A stretch of 64,000 nt of DNA from Vibrio sp. RE86 (GTDB lineage: Bacteria; Pseudomonadota; Gammaproteobacteria; Enterobacterales; Vibrionaceae), in the NCBI RefSeq assembly GCF_013114545.1, contig NZ_VTXI01000005.1, positions 186,001-250,000 on the forward strand. Direction: 5' to 3'. Under the pieces are notes generated by a model. The model ran no database searches. It had not been told where the DNA came from and worked only from the letters and a program-made list of their open reading frames with translations. Of the stretch, positions 27,487 through 39,671 are shown piece after piece. The translations under genes were made by a program, and so were the position numbers. Every line of letters begins with the position of its first letter. The first letter of the stretch is position 1.

Positions 27487-29088
27487 ATGAATTTAATTGA
27501 TTTTGCATCATCTCCTTTATCTCTTTTGCCGCCAATCGTGGCTTTGAGTCTTGCTATCCTTACACGTCGCGTTCTTGTTTCGCTTGGTGTTGGTATAGTT
27601 CTTGGCGCTATTCTACTGAATGATTACTCAGTAGGTGGTGCTCTTAGCTATGTTGGTTCAACCGTTTCTAGCGTCTTTATTGAAGATGGCGGTATCAATA
27701 CCTGGAATATGAGTATTGTCGGCTTCTTGCTACTACTTGGTATGATGACCGCGCTGTTAACACTTTCAGGTGGTACACGTGCATTTGCTGAGTGGGCGCA
27801 AACACGTGTTAAGAGTAAACGTGGTTCTAAACTTCTCGCGGCTTTCTTAGGCGTTTTCATTTTTGTTGACGATTACTTCAATAGTCTAGCTGTTGGTGCG
27901 ATCTCTCGTCCTGTTACTGACCGTTTCTATGTATCTCGTGCGAAGCTAGCGTATATTCTTGACTCTACTGCAGCGCCAATGTGTGTGATCATGCCGGCAT
28001 CAAGCTGGGGCGCATACATCATGACGATCATTGGTGGTATTCTAGTTTCTCACGGTATCACTGAGTATTCTGCGCTAGGTGCATACGTACGTTTGATCCC
28101 AATGAACTTCTACGCGGTATTTGCGCTGCTAATGGTGTTCGCTGTAGCGTGGTTTGGCCTAGATATCGGTAAGATGCGTGAGCATGAAATTGCGGCGTCT
28201 CGTGGCCACGGTTTTGCAAAAGAGCAGGCTGAAGATTCAGAAGAAGCACACGAGCTGAACGAAGAGCTAGATATAGAAGAGAGCGCAAGCGGTAAGGTTT
28301 CTGACCTAGTACTTCCAATCGTTTCTTTGATTGTAGCAACAGTAGCGTCAATGCTTTACACCGGTGGTCAAGCACTTGCGTCTGATGGCGTTGAGTTCAA
28401 TCTACTTGGTGCGTTTGAAAATACAAATGTAGGCATGTCGCTTATTTATGGCGGTATCGTTGGTCTAGTTGTTGCGTTGTTCACAGTGGTTAAGCAAGGC
28501 ATCGCATTTAGCGAGATCTCACGTACTCTTTGGATTGGTGCTAAATCTATGTTCGGCGCAATCCTAATCCTTGTATTTGCATGGACAATCGGTTCAGTTA
28601 TCGGTGACATGAACACGGGTAAGTACCTATCGACACTGGCTCAAGGTAACATCAACCCACATTGGCTACCTGTTATTCTGTTCCTACTTTCTGGTTTAAT
28701 GGCGTTCTCTACGGGTACATCTTGGGGTACATTCGGCATCATGTTACCGATTGCAGGTGACATGGCTGGTGCAACTGATCTTGCGCTGATGCTACCAATG
28801 TTAAGTGCGGTACTTGCAGGCTCTGTATTTGGTGACCACTGTTCTCCAATTTCAGATACGACAATCCTATCGTCTACGGGTGCCCGTTGTAATCACATTG
28901 ACCACGTCGCGACTCAGTTGCCTTACGCGCTGTCTGTTGCTGCTGTTTCATGTATTGGTTTTATCACGCTAGGTATGACAGCTTCAGTTGGTCTATCGTT
29001 TGCAGTTTCATCTGTTGCGTTTGTCGCGGTTTGTGTATTGCTATCTATCCTATCTAAGTCAAAGATGGCGAGCTGTCAAAGCGCGTAA
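27487..29088 (+). CDS. lysW: NhaC-family Na+/H+ antiporter-type lysine transporter
   Basis: A 533-residue membrane protein of the NhaC superfamily with about 11 membrane segments, a large cytoplasmic acidic loop (about 220-265: EQAEDSEEAHELNEELDIEE in part) and the core motif GDHCSPISDTTILSSTGARCNH. The lysine riboswitch in its leader predicts lysine as substrate; genes of this type in Vibrio have been called lysW. The ATG at 27487 is chosen over an upstream in-frame start at 27415, which would place the start before the switch hairpin and add 24 unrelated residues. Confidence 0.85.
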   Translation: MNLIDFASSPLSLLPPIVALSLAILTRRVLVSLGVGIVLGAILLNDYSVGGALSYVGSTVSSVFIEDGGINTWNMSIVGFLLLLGMMTALLTLSGGTRAFAEWAQTRVKSKRGSKLLAAFLGVFIFVDDYFNSLAVGAISRPVTDRFYVSRAKLAYILDSTAAPMCVIMPASSWGAYIMTIIGGILVSHGITEYSALGAYVRLIPMNFYAVFALLMVFAVAWFGLDIGKMREHEIAASRGHGFAKEQAEDSEEAHELNEELDIEESASGKVSDLVLPIVSLIVATVASMLYTGGQALASDGVEFNLLGAFENTNVGMSLIYGGIVGLVVALFTVVKQGIAFSEISRTLWIGAKSMFGAILILVFAWTIGSVIGDMNTGKYLSTLAQGNINPHWLPVILFLLSGLMAFSTGTSWGTFGIMLPIAGDMAGATDLALMLPMLSAVLAGSVFGDHCSPISDTTILSSTGARCNHIDHVATQLPYALSVAAVSCIGFITLGMTASVGLSFAVSSVAFVAVCVLLSILSKSKMASCQSA

Positions 29089-29108
29089 TGTGTTGATTGA
29101 TAATGACT

Positions 29109-29135
29109 AAAAAGGGAGCGTTTGCTCCCTTTTTT
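29109..29135 (+). terminator. Terminator after the lysine transporter
   Basis: GGGAGC and GCTCCC pair over a GTTT loop, preceded by A and followed by seven T. Confidence 0.92.
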
Positions 29136-29241
29136 ATTTGTATATTACAAAATGAAAAAAGTTTAAATAAATGGTTGAAAAATGTTGTCGCCTTGGTTAG
29201 TGTGGATATCAACAAAGCGAAACATTGAGAGCTTATAAGTA

Positions 29242-29361
29242 TGCGTAATTTAGTCATGAACATTCATCATCACCATCACCCAGTCTAGTCTTTCGGGAGA
29301 TGTACGCATACCCGGGGGACAGGAAACTCCCGGAGGCTATAATCGCAAACTACAAGATTAA
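29242..29361 (+). CDS. hisL: His operon leader peptide, unusually long frame
   Basis: ATG at 29242 opens MRNLVMNI followed by five consecutive His codons (29266-29280). Such a His run just before an attenuator is the hallmark of hisL, where ribosome stalling senses charged tRNA-His. Unlike the 16-residue E. coli leader (as I recall it), this frame has no stop soon after the histidines. It stays open through the stem segments to TAA at 29359-29361, giving 39 codons. An internal ATG at 29257 could also start it. Confidence 0.8.
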
Positions 29362-29397
29362 GAACCCTCGGGAGAACAAACTCTTCCGAGGGTTTTT
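29288..29397 (+). promoter_or_regulatory. Histidine operon attenuator
   Basis: Five segments can pair in alternative ways. A (29288-29297) pairs with B (29311-29320) over ten pairs including G-U. B (29312-29318) pairs with C (CTCCCGG, 29327-29333). C (29327-29336) pairs with D (29366-29374) with one bulge. D pairs with E as the terminator: AACCCTCGG (29363-29371) with CCGAGGGTT (29386-29394) and a T tail. Stalling at the His codons leaves A free, favouring A:B and C:D, which would prevent the terminator. Confidence 0.82.
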
Positions 29398-29454
29398 CAA
29401 TTTTATAGCCTAAACAAATTTACAAATTACAAAATCTTGCACAGGGATACCGCA

Positions 29455-30351
29455 ATGCAAACACAACGCCTAAGAATCGCAATCCAAAAGAAAGGCCGCC
29501 TAAGCAAAGAGTGCCAAACTCTACTTAAAAAATGTGGCGCTAAATTTAACATCATGGGCGAGCGTCTTGTCGTACACGCCGAAAACATGCCGATTGATCT
29601 TCTTCTTGTTCGTGATGATGACATCCCAGGTCTAATTATGGATGGTGTGGTTGACCTTGGTTTTATCGGTGAAAATGAATTAGAAGAAGTACGTTTAGAC
29701 CGCAAAGCCTTGGGTGAGCCTTCTGATTTTGTTCAACTGCGTCGTTTGGACTTCGGTGGTTGCCGACTTTCGATCGCGATTGATAAAGACGAAGAGTACA
29801 ACGGCCCACAAGACTTAGCTGGCAAACGTATCGCGACAACTTACCCACAACTGCTAAAAGCGTATATGGATGAGCAAGGTGTACCGTTCTCAACATGTAT
29901 GCTGACTGGCTCAGTTGAAGTAGCGCCGCGCGCAGGTCTTGCGGATGCAATCGCTGACCTAGTCTCAACGGGTGCAACGCTTGAAGCCAACGGCTTAAAA
30001 GAAGCAGAAATCATCTTCAAATCTAAAGCAACGTTAATCCAACGAACGGGCGAATTTGATGCAGATAAGACTGCGCTGATTGAAAAGCTGTTGACTCGAA
30101 TGCAAGGTGTTCAGCAAGCGAAAGAGTCTAAATACATCATGCTGCACGCACCAACAGACAAGCTAGAGCAAATCAAGTCTCTTCTACCTGGCGCAGAAGA
30201 TCCAACAGTACTTCCTCTGTCTACAGACAAAGACAAAGTGGCGGTTCACCTAGTAAGTACTGAGAACTTGTTCTGGGAAACCATGGAGCAACTAAAAGAG
30301 CTAGGTGCAAGTTCTATTCTTGTTCTTCCAATCGAAAAAATGATGGGGTAA
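29455..30351 (+). CDS. hisG: ATP phosphoribosyltransferase (long form)
   Basis: First enzyme of histidine synthesis, joining ATP and PRPP, feedback inhibited by histidine. At 298 residues it is the long form with the C-terminal ACT-like regulatory domain (about 225-298), so no HisZ is needed. Seen are [12 protein letters not shown] at the start, [12 protein letters not shown] and the PRPP loop [15 protein letters not shown]. The ATG at 29455 with CAGGGA upstream matches the E. coli start; an in-frame TTG 18 bases earlier is less likely. Confidence 0.97.
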   Translation: MQTQRLRIAIQKKGRLSKECQTLLKKCGAKFNIMGERLVVHAENMPIDLLLVRDDDIPGLIMDGVVDLGFIGENELEEVRLDRKALGEPSDFVQLRRLDFGGCRLSIAIDKDEEYNGPQDLAGKRIATTYPQLLKAYMDEQGVPFSTCMLTGSVEVAPRAGLADAIADLVSTGATLEANGLKEAEIIFKSKATLIQRTGEFDADKTALIEKLLTRMQGVQQAKESKYIMLHAPTDKLEQIKSLLPGAEDPTVLPLSTDKDKVAVHLVSTENLFWETMEQLKELGASSILVLPIEKMMG

Positions 30352-30356
30352 CTAGG

Positions 30357-32707
<2,351 letters not shown>

Positions 32708-32764
32708 CCATTTTTAGCTCTTGCCCTTTGCAGGAGCTACCTATTTTGAAATAAGGAAGTTCGA

Positions 32765-33838
32765 GTGAGCAAGCAACAAAAAATCCTATTTATTGACCGT
32801 GATGGCACTCTGATTGTTGAGCCGCCGGTTGATTTTCAAGTAGACCGTTTAGATAAACTCAAGTTAGAACCATTTGTTATTCCAAGCTTGCTGTCACTGC
32901 AAGACTCGGGTTACCGTTTGGTTATGGTGACTAACCAAGATGGTCTTGGCACAGATAGCTACCCTCAAGATGAGTTTGATGCTCCACACAATATGATGAT
33001 GGAGATCTTCGAATCGCAAGGCGTTAAGTTTGACGATGTTCTAATCTGCCCGCACTTTGAAGAAGACAACTGTTCATGCCGTAAACCAAAGTTAGGCATG
33101 GTGAAAGAGTACCTTCAAGCTGGTAAAGTAGACTTCCAAAATTCTGTCGTGATTGGTGACCGTATCACCGATCTTCAACTGGCAGAGAACATGGCAATTC
33201 AAGGCATTCAATACAACCCTGAAACCATGGGGTGGAAGCAGATCCTTAAAGATCTAACGGTGAAAGCTCGAGTTTCAGAAGTGGTTCGCACTACCAAAGA
33301 GACCGACATCAAAGTTCGCGTGAATCTTGATGAGCAAGGCGGGAACCAAATTTCTACTGGCCTCGGTTTCTTTGACCACATGCTTGATCAAATCGCAACG
33401 CACGGTGGCTTCCAGATCGTATGTAACGTTGAAGGCGACCTACATATTGACGATCACCACACCATCGAAGATACAGCCCTTGCTCTTGGTTCTGCTCTGA
33501 AAGAAGCATTAGGCGACAAACGTGGAATTGGTCGATTTGGTTTCAGCCTGCCTATGGATGAGTGTCTAGCACAGTGTGCATTAGACCTTTCTGGCCGCCC
33601 TTATCTGAAGTTTGATGCTGAGTTCAGCCGTGAACAAGTGGGTGACCTGTCGACTGAGATGGTGGTTCACTTCTTCCGCTCATTGACAGACACACTAGCT
33701 TGCACGCTGCACCTATCTTCAGCGGGTAACAACGACCACCACATCATCGAAAGCCTATTTAAAGCCTTTGGCCGTACTATGCGTCAAGCAATCAAGGTTG
33801 AAGGTAATGAACTGCCAAGTAGCAAAGGAACGCTGTAA
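32765..33838 (+). CDS. hisB: Bifunctional histidinol-phosphatase / imidazoleglycerol-phosphate dehydratase
   Basis: A fused protein of 357 residues. The N-terminal HAD phosphatase domain has DRDGT at residues 11-15 and a zinc loop ([14 protein letters not shown]). The C-terminal dehydratase has the two metal motifs [14 protein letters not shown] and [15 protein letters not shown]. The fusion is typical of gammaproteobacteria. The start is GTG at 32765 with AAGGAA upstream; a 57-base gap separates it from hisC. Confidence 0.97.
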   Translation: MSKQQKILFIDRDGTLIVEPPVDFQVDRLDKLKLEPFVIPSLLSLQDSGYRLVMVTNQDGLGTDSYPQDEFDAPHNMMMEIFESQGVKFDDVLICPHFEEDNCSCRKPKLGMVKEYLQAGKVDFQNSVVIGDRITDLQLAENMAIQGIQYNPETMGWKQILKDLTVKARVSEVVRTTKETDIKVRVNLDEQGGNQISTGLGFFDHMLDQIATHGGFQIVCNVEGDLHIDDHHTIEDTALALGSALKEALGDKRGIGRFGFSLPMDECLAQCALDLSGRPYLKFDAEFSREQVGDLSTEMVVHFFRSLTDTLACTLHLSSAGNNDHHIIESLFKAFGRTMRQAIKVEGNELPSSKGTL

Positions 33839-33856
33839 CAGCGAAAGGATTAGATA

Positions 33857-34471
33857 ATGAAAGATCAAAAAGTCGTCATTATTGATACAGGGTGTGCCAA
33901 CGTTTCATCGGTAAAGTTCGCGATTGAACGTCTTGGTTACCCAGTCACTATCTCTAAAGAGCCTGAAGTTGTTCTTAGCGCAGATAAGCTATTCCTGCCA
34001 GGGGTTGGAACTGCAAGCGAGGCGATGAAGAACCTTGCTGAACGAGATTTGATTGAGCTGGTGAAGAAGGTTGAAAAACCGCTGCTTGGTATCTGTCTTG
34101 GTATGCAATTACTGGGCAAAGTATCTCAAGAGAAAGGCCAAAAAGCCGATGAGCTTGTTGAATGTCTAGGCCTTTGTGAGGGCGAAGTGAAACTGCTAGA
34201 AACCGGTGAACTTCCGCTTCCACACATGGGTTGGAATACGGTGAAAGCTAAGCCTGAACACCCACTGTTTAAAGAGATTGAAGAAGGTGAGTATTTCTAC
34301 TTTGTACATAGCTTTGGTATGCCAGTAGGCGGTTACACCATCGCAGAATGTGAGTACGGCAAGCCATTCACAGCAGCTGTGCAAAGTGGCAACTACTATG
34401 GCGTGCAATTCCACCCAGAGCGCTCTTCAAAAGCAGGCTCAAAACTGATTCAGAATTTCCTAGAACTGTAG
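33857..34471 (+). CDS. hisH: Imidazole glycerol phosphate synthase, glutaminase subunit
   Basis: A class I glutamine amidotransferase of 204 residues that feeds ammonia to HisF. The nucleophile is C80 in [11 protein letters not shown], and the His/Glu of the triad are in [10 protein letters not shown]. The oxyanion region LPGVGTAS is also present. It lies 18 bases after hisB. Confidence 0.97.
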   Translation: MKDQKVVIIDTGCANVSSVKFAIERLGYPVTISKEPEVVLSADKLFLPGVGTASEAMKNLAERDLIELVKKVEKPLLGICLGMQLLGKVSQEKGQKADELVECLGLCEGEVKLLETGELPLPHMGWNTVKAKPEHPLFKEIEEGEYFYFVHSFGMPVGGYTIAECEYGKPFTAAVQSGNYYGVQFHPERSSKAGSKLIQNFLEL

Positions 34472-34501
34472 TTCGCTAGGGCAAATAGATCCTAAGGATA
34501 A

Positions 34502-36002
<1,501 letters not shown>

Positions 36003-36006
<4 letters not shown>

Positions 36007-36638
36007 GTTTTGCCACCGCAGAAGTAAACACTCTGATTGAAAAAATAAACTGGGAGAAGGTCGATGGCCTTGTTCCTGCAATTGTTCAAGACTTCCAATC
36101 AAGCCAAGTGCTAATGATGGGTTACATGAACCAAGATGCGCTGAAGAAAACGGCTGACACGGAACAGGTGACCTTCTTCTCACGCACTAAAGAGCGTCTT
36201 TGGACTAAGGGTGAAACCTCAGGCAACGTGCTTCGACTCGTGAATATGCAGTTGGACTGTGATAACGATACGTTGTTAGTGAAAGTAAATCCTATTGGCC
36301 CAACTTGTCACCTAGGTAACACGACATGTTGGGATGTTGACCCACAGGAAGAGAGCCAAATGGTGTGGCTTCATCAACTTGAGCAACTACTGGCTGCCCG
36401 CAAGGACGCCGATCCAGAATCTTCTTACACTGCACATCTATATTCACGTGGCACCAAGCGTATTTCGCAGAAAGTGGGCGAAGAAGGCGTTGAAGTCGCG
36501 CTTGCGGCGACGTCGGGTGATAAGGCGGAGCTAGTATGTGAATCAGCAGACCTCATTTATCACCTAATGGTACTTCTTCAGGACCAAGGTTTGTCGATGA
36601 ATGATGTGGTGAATAAACTGAAAGAGCGTCACAAATAA
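36003..36638 (+). CDS. hisI: Bifunctional phosphoribosyl-AMP cyclohydrolase / phosphoribosyl-ATP pyrophosphatase
   Basis: A HisIE fusion of 211 residues, second and third steps of the pathway. The N-terminal cyclohydrolase carries [26 protein letters not shown] and the zinc cysteines in [12 protein letters not shown]. The C-terminal pyrophosphatase has the MazG-like helix motif [13 protein letters not shown]. It starts in ATGA overlap with hisF and ends the operon. Confidence 0.97.
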
Positions 36639-36659
36639 TACGTTTCACTTAGCATAAAT

Positions 36660-36687
36660 AAGCGCCCTCAAACGAGGGCGCTTTTTT
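36660..36687. terminator. Terminator of the his operon
   Basis: GCGCCCTC and GAGGGCGC pair over an AAAC loop, followed by six T. It may also serve the convergent exporter gene. Confidence 0.92.
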
Positions 36688-36734
36688 GTGTCATACCAAT
36701 CTTATTGTATGTGACTTAGCCAAGGTTGTTAGCG

Positions 36735-37940
36735 TTATAATTCAAATAGGAAGTAGTAGCCGTAGCCCACAATAAACGCGGGAATAGCTGAATAGATGGT
36801 AGCGACAAGTGCCGCTTTTGGTGCAAGCGCAATCGCAGGGAATAGTGCGTCACCATCATTAGAAATGGCATTAGCTAGCTGGGCTGACAATGGTACTGCG
36901 CCCGAAATATAGAGGCTCGTTACCAAAATTTGTGGTCCACAGCCAGGAAGCAAGCCAATAGCAACGCCCATAAGTGGCATCCAAACACCCCATCCAGACA
37001 ATGTCGTTGCTAAATCGATCTGTCCGAAGAAAGTAATCAGTTCGAAAGCCATAAAGGCGAGGATAACCCAAGCGGTAACAAAGTTGGTATCTTGCGCTGC
37101 TTTTTGAATTGGATGAGATGAAATCTGCTTTTTGTCTTCAGAAACTGTCGATTCGTAATCTTTGATCTCTTTAGTAACAGACCACAGCAACATACTGACA
37201 ATGATAAGCGTCGCGCCAAGCCACTCAATACTCATATCCGGTAGATGAAGCAGGGCGTTAATGTCGACTTGAAATGAACCCAGAGCAGCAATGATGGTTG
37301 CAGGTACGAGTAACCATTTCCAGAAAGCACCTTGGAGGTTAATCGCTTTCTTTTCAAAACTACTCGAATCGTCGTTTTGGCAACTGAATCGTTCTGTCAA
37401 AGCGCTCATTTCTGGGCGAAGGAAATCGTCTTTATGAATCGCATTGACGACCCAGCCTGACATTGCACCGACAAACACTCCAAGCGCTACTACAGCAAGC
37501 CCTAAGTCTGGCTGACTGGCTAACAGCAAGAAGGCGGCGTCGCCCATTGTAGAAGTAAGAACGGCAACGATGGCACCGAACCCGACTCGTCCACTAACAA
37601 ATTGAGTCGTGACAATAATAGCGCCTCCACACCCAGGAAGTGCGCCAAGCAAAGCCGCGAAAAACACTTGATGATCTCGAGACGAGTTGTACAAATTGAC
37701 GATTTTGCTTTCTCGATTGATGAACACCGAAAGGTAGTGGTAGATCGCTAAAGTAAAAGCGACATAGCTTGATACTGCCCAGAAAGCATCGGAAAGCGTA
37801 TTGACCGTAACGTCGCGCGTCACGTCCGATGCGACTAAAGCAAGAAGTGTCACTGGCAATATTAGGCGTTTATATACCGGACGAAATTGATTCAGTGATA
37901 GCCAACTTGGTACGGAAAAAGAAAGTCTTAGAGAATTCAT
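36735..37940 (-). CDS. mneA: Putative manganese exporter (MneA-like, 10-TM heavy-metal exporter family)
   Basis: A 401-residue membrane protein with about ten to eleven segments in two halves. Each half carries a related motif, LGALPGCGGAIIVTTQFVSG and AIGLLPGCGPQILVTSLYISG, each followed by a small-residue helix with an acidic side (STMGDAAF; SNDGDALF). This internal duplication and the PGCG motifs fit the family named ArsP_2 or putative manganese transporter, whose V. cholerae member MneA exports Mn(II), as I recall. Two Fur-like boxes lie upstream and a Mn-dependent enzyme gene is divergent. Metal specificity is inferred. Confidence 0.72.
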   Translation of the reverse strand: MNSLRLSFSVPSWLSLNQFRPVYKRLILPVTLLALVASDVTRDVTVNTLSDAFWAVSSYVAFTLAIYHYLSVFINRESKIVNLYNSSRDHQVFFAALLGALPGCGGAIIVTTQFVSGRVGFGAIVAVLTSTMGDAAFLLLASQPDLGLAVVALGVFVGAMSGWVVNAIHKDDFLRPEMSALTERFSCQNDDSSSFEKKAINLQGAFWKWLLVPATIIAALGSFQVDINALLHLPDMSIEWLGATLIIVSMLLWSVTKEIKDYESTVSEDKKQISSHPIQKAAQDTNFVTAWVILAFMAFELITFFGQIDLATTLSGWGVWMPLMGVAIGLLPGCGPQILVTSLYISGAVPLSAQLANAISNDGDALFPAIALAPKAALVATIYSAIPAFIVGYGYYFLFEL

Positions 37941-37958
37941 AAGCCGACAATGTGTTAA

Positions 37959-38000
37959 TGCGAATTATTATCAACTATATGTTAATGAGAATTATTTGCA
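37959..38000 (-). promoter_or_regulatory. Two Fur-type boxes upstream of the metal exporter
   Basis: TGCGAATTATTATCA (37959-37973) and TGAGAATTATTTGCA (37986-38000) match the palindromic Fur consensus TGATAATNATTATCA at 12 and 11 of 14 specified bases. Their centres are 27 bases apart and they lie 19-60 bases before the start codon, where they would overlap the promoter. Confidence 0.72.
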
Positions 38001-38227
38001 ATAAAATATTTGGAGAATCTGCACAAAGTCTCCTACCGAGCGTGCAAAACAGCCAAAGATTGTGAGAAGCGACATGAAAATACAGTACGGATAACAAGAT
38101 GAATAAGTCAGTGCTTAATGCCGCTACAGCTCGTTGATTTGGCGCTTTAGGTGCTAAACTTAAAAGTAGGCCAGCATACGAAGTGGCTTTTGTCATGCCT
38201 TATGCGTAAATATTCTTTTTCGAGCCG

Positions 38228-38255
38228 ATGACAAATTGCCAAAAACAGGTAAAAT
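38228..38255 (+). promoter_or_regulatory. Sigma-70 promoter of ppaC
   Basis: ATGACA (38228-38233) and TAAAAT (38250-38255), each five of six with consensus, are 16 bases apart. The predicted leader is about 53 bases. Confidence 0.55.
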
Positions 38256-38314
38256 GTCGGGTTTGTGAGTAATGGTCCCTAGTTGGGAAGAAATATAGTC
38301 AGATAGGAAAAAAG

Positions 38315-39220
38315 ATGATTCTAGTTGTAGGTCACAAGAACCCTGATAGCGATAGTATCTGTAGTGCACTAGTAGCAACTGAGCTACTAAAAGCTCGTGG
38401 CGTTGAAGCTATGCCAATTCGCCAAGGTGATATTAACCGTGAAACTCAACACATTCTTGAAGTTGCGGGTGCAGAAGTTCCTGAACTACGTACTTCAGTG
38501 GCTGGCGAGAAAATCTGGCTAGTAGACTACTCAGATCTAGCTCAAGCACCTGATGATGTGGCTGAAGCAGAAATCCTAGGTATCGTTGACCACCACCGTC
38601 TAGGTGATGTGATGACAGTGAACCCAATGGAAGCGTGGATCTGGCCTGTTGGTTGTACTAACACAGTACTGTTCAACATGTTCAAGATTGAAGGTCATGC
38701 AATCACTCCACAAATCGCTAAGCTAATGATGTCAGCTATCCTATCTGACACAGTAGGTTTCGCGTCTCCAACTTGTACTCAGAAAGATAAAGATGCGGTT
38801 GAAGAGCTAGCAGCAATTGCAGATGTAGCAGACGTTGACGCATTCATTAAAGATCTTCTGATTGCGAAAACAAACATCGAAGGCCTATCAGCAGCTGAAC
38901 TTGTTGAGAAAGACCTAAAAGGTTACCCATTCAACGGCCGTGATGTTGTTGTTGGTCAGGTTGAGCTTGCGACTCTTGAGCAAGTTGATGGCATGATTGA
39001 AGCGCTAGAAGCAGACCTAGAAACTCGTTGTGAGAAAGACGGTCTAGCATTTGCCGCTGTAATGCTAACAGATATCACTACTGCTCAAACTCGTCTACTG
39101 TTCAAAGGTGAGTGGGCTGAGAAGCTAGTTAAGCACGAGAAAGATGGCGTGCTAATGATGGAAAACACACTAAGCCGTAAGAAGCAAGGCTGGCCTTGGC
39201 TACAAACTGAGCTAGTTTAA
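38315..39220 (+). CDS. ppaC: Manganese-dependent inorganic pyrophosphatase (family II)
   Basis: A 301-residue DHH-family enzyme that hydrolyses pyrophosphate with Mn(II) or Co(II). Metal ligands are in GHKNPDSDS (H7, D11, D13) and the DHH motif at 92-94 (GIVDHHRLGDV). The C-terminal substrate-binding motif is SRKKQGWPWL. Family II enzymes are unusual next to the common family I Ppa and are typical of vibrios. The neighbouring exporter suggests manganese balance is a shared theme. Confidence 0.95.
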   Translation: MILVVGHKNPDSDSICSALVATELLKARGVEAMPIRQGDINRETQHILEVAGAEVPELRTSVAGEKIWLVDYSDLAQAPDDVAEAEILGIVDHHRLGDVMTVNPMEAWIWPVGCTNTVLFNMFKIEGHAITPQIAKLMMSAILSDTVGFASPTCTQKDKDAVEELAAIADVADVDAFIKDLLIAKTNIEGLSAAELVEKDLKGYPFNGRDVVVGQVELATLEQVDGMIEALEADLETRCEKDGLAFAAVMLTDITTAQTRLLFKGEWAEKLVKHEKDGVLMMENTLSRKKQGWPWLQTELV

Positions 39221-39243
39221 TTTCTAAGCGAATGTAGATTCTA

Positions 39244-39278
39244 AACGCCCATGGCCATGCCGTGGGCGTTTTATTTTT
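39244..39278 (+). terminator. Terminator after ppaC
   Basis: AACGCCCA and TGGGCGTT pair over an 11-base loop that itself contains GGCC, followed by TTATTTTT. It stops just before the ribosome site of the next gene. Confidence 0.78.
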
Positions 39279-39289
39279 GGAGAGATACT

Positions 39290-39667
39290 ATGTCACTTTC
39301 GAAAGAGCAGCTAGAAACTGTCAATAAAATGCGCCCAGATGAGCGTTTTAACTACTGTATCAAAGAGATTGCTAACCATCGTAAGGTGTGGATTCTAACC
39401 GATGAACATGGCTGTGTGATGCTCAACACTGAAGATGAGGATTGTGTACCAGTTTGGCCTCATGAAGAGTTTGCAGCTCAATGGGCAACAGGTGAGTGGG
39501 AACACTGTAAACCAGAATCCATTTCAACAGCGAAGTGGTTTAGTCGTTGGACACACGGTTTAGAAGACGATGAGCTGTCAGTGGTTGTTTTCCCAAATGA
39601 CAATGAAGAGGGTGTGGTTCTTTATCCTGACGAGTTTGAATTCGAACTGAAAAAACGCGCTAAGTAA
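39290..39667 (+). CDS. DUF2750 family protein
   Basis: A 125-residue soluble protein. The start at ATG 39290 has GGAGAG 5-10 bases upstream; an earlier in-frame codon lies inside the ppaC terminator and is rejected. It reads MSLSKEQLETVNKMRPDERFNY, then WILTDEHGCVM, EDCVPVWPHEEFAAQWA and FPNDNEEGVVLYPDEFEFEL, the pattern of DUF2750. The conserved Trp/Pro/Glu core suggests a SseB- or immunity-like small domain, but no function is known. Confidence 0.8.
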   Translation: MSLSKEQLETVNKMRPDERFNYCIKEIANHRKVWILTDEHGCVMLNTEDEDCVPVWPHEEFAAQWATGEWEHCKPESISTAKWFSRWTHGLEDDELSVVVFPNDNEEGVVLYPDEFEFELKKRAK

Positions 39668-39671
39668 CGCT

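Larger units (their letters stand above)
37941..38314. other. Divergent intergenic region between the exporter and ppaC
   Basis: 374 bases. The exporter-proximal end holds two Fur-like boxes and the ppaC-proximal end a sigma-70 promoter, both listed separately. The middle (about 38001-38225) shows no supported frame; a 73-codon minus frame there has no ribosome site or recognisable content. Confidence 0.45.

Noticed and set aside
29266..29280. Run of five His codons as an artificial tag or vector remnant
   Set aside because: It lies in front of a his attenuator and the his operon, so it is the natural leader peptide.
37975..38196. 73-codon minus-strand frame between the exporter and ppaC
   Set aside because: No ribosome site, low-quality composition, and it overlaps one of the two Fur boxes, so it is probably chance.
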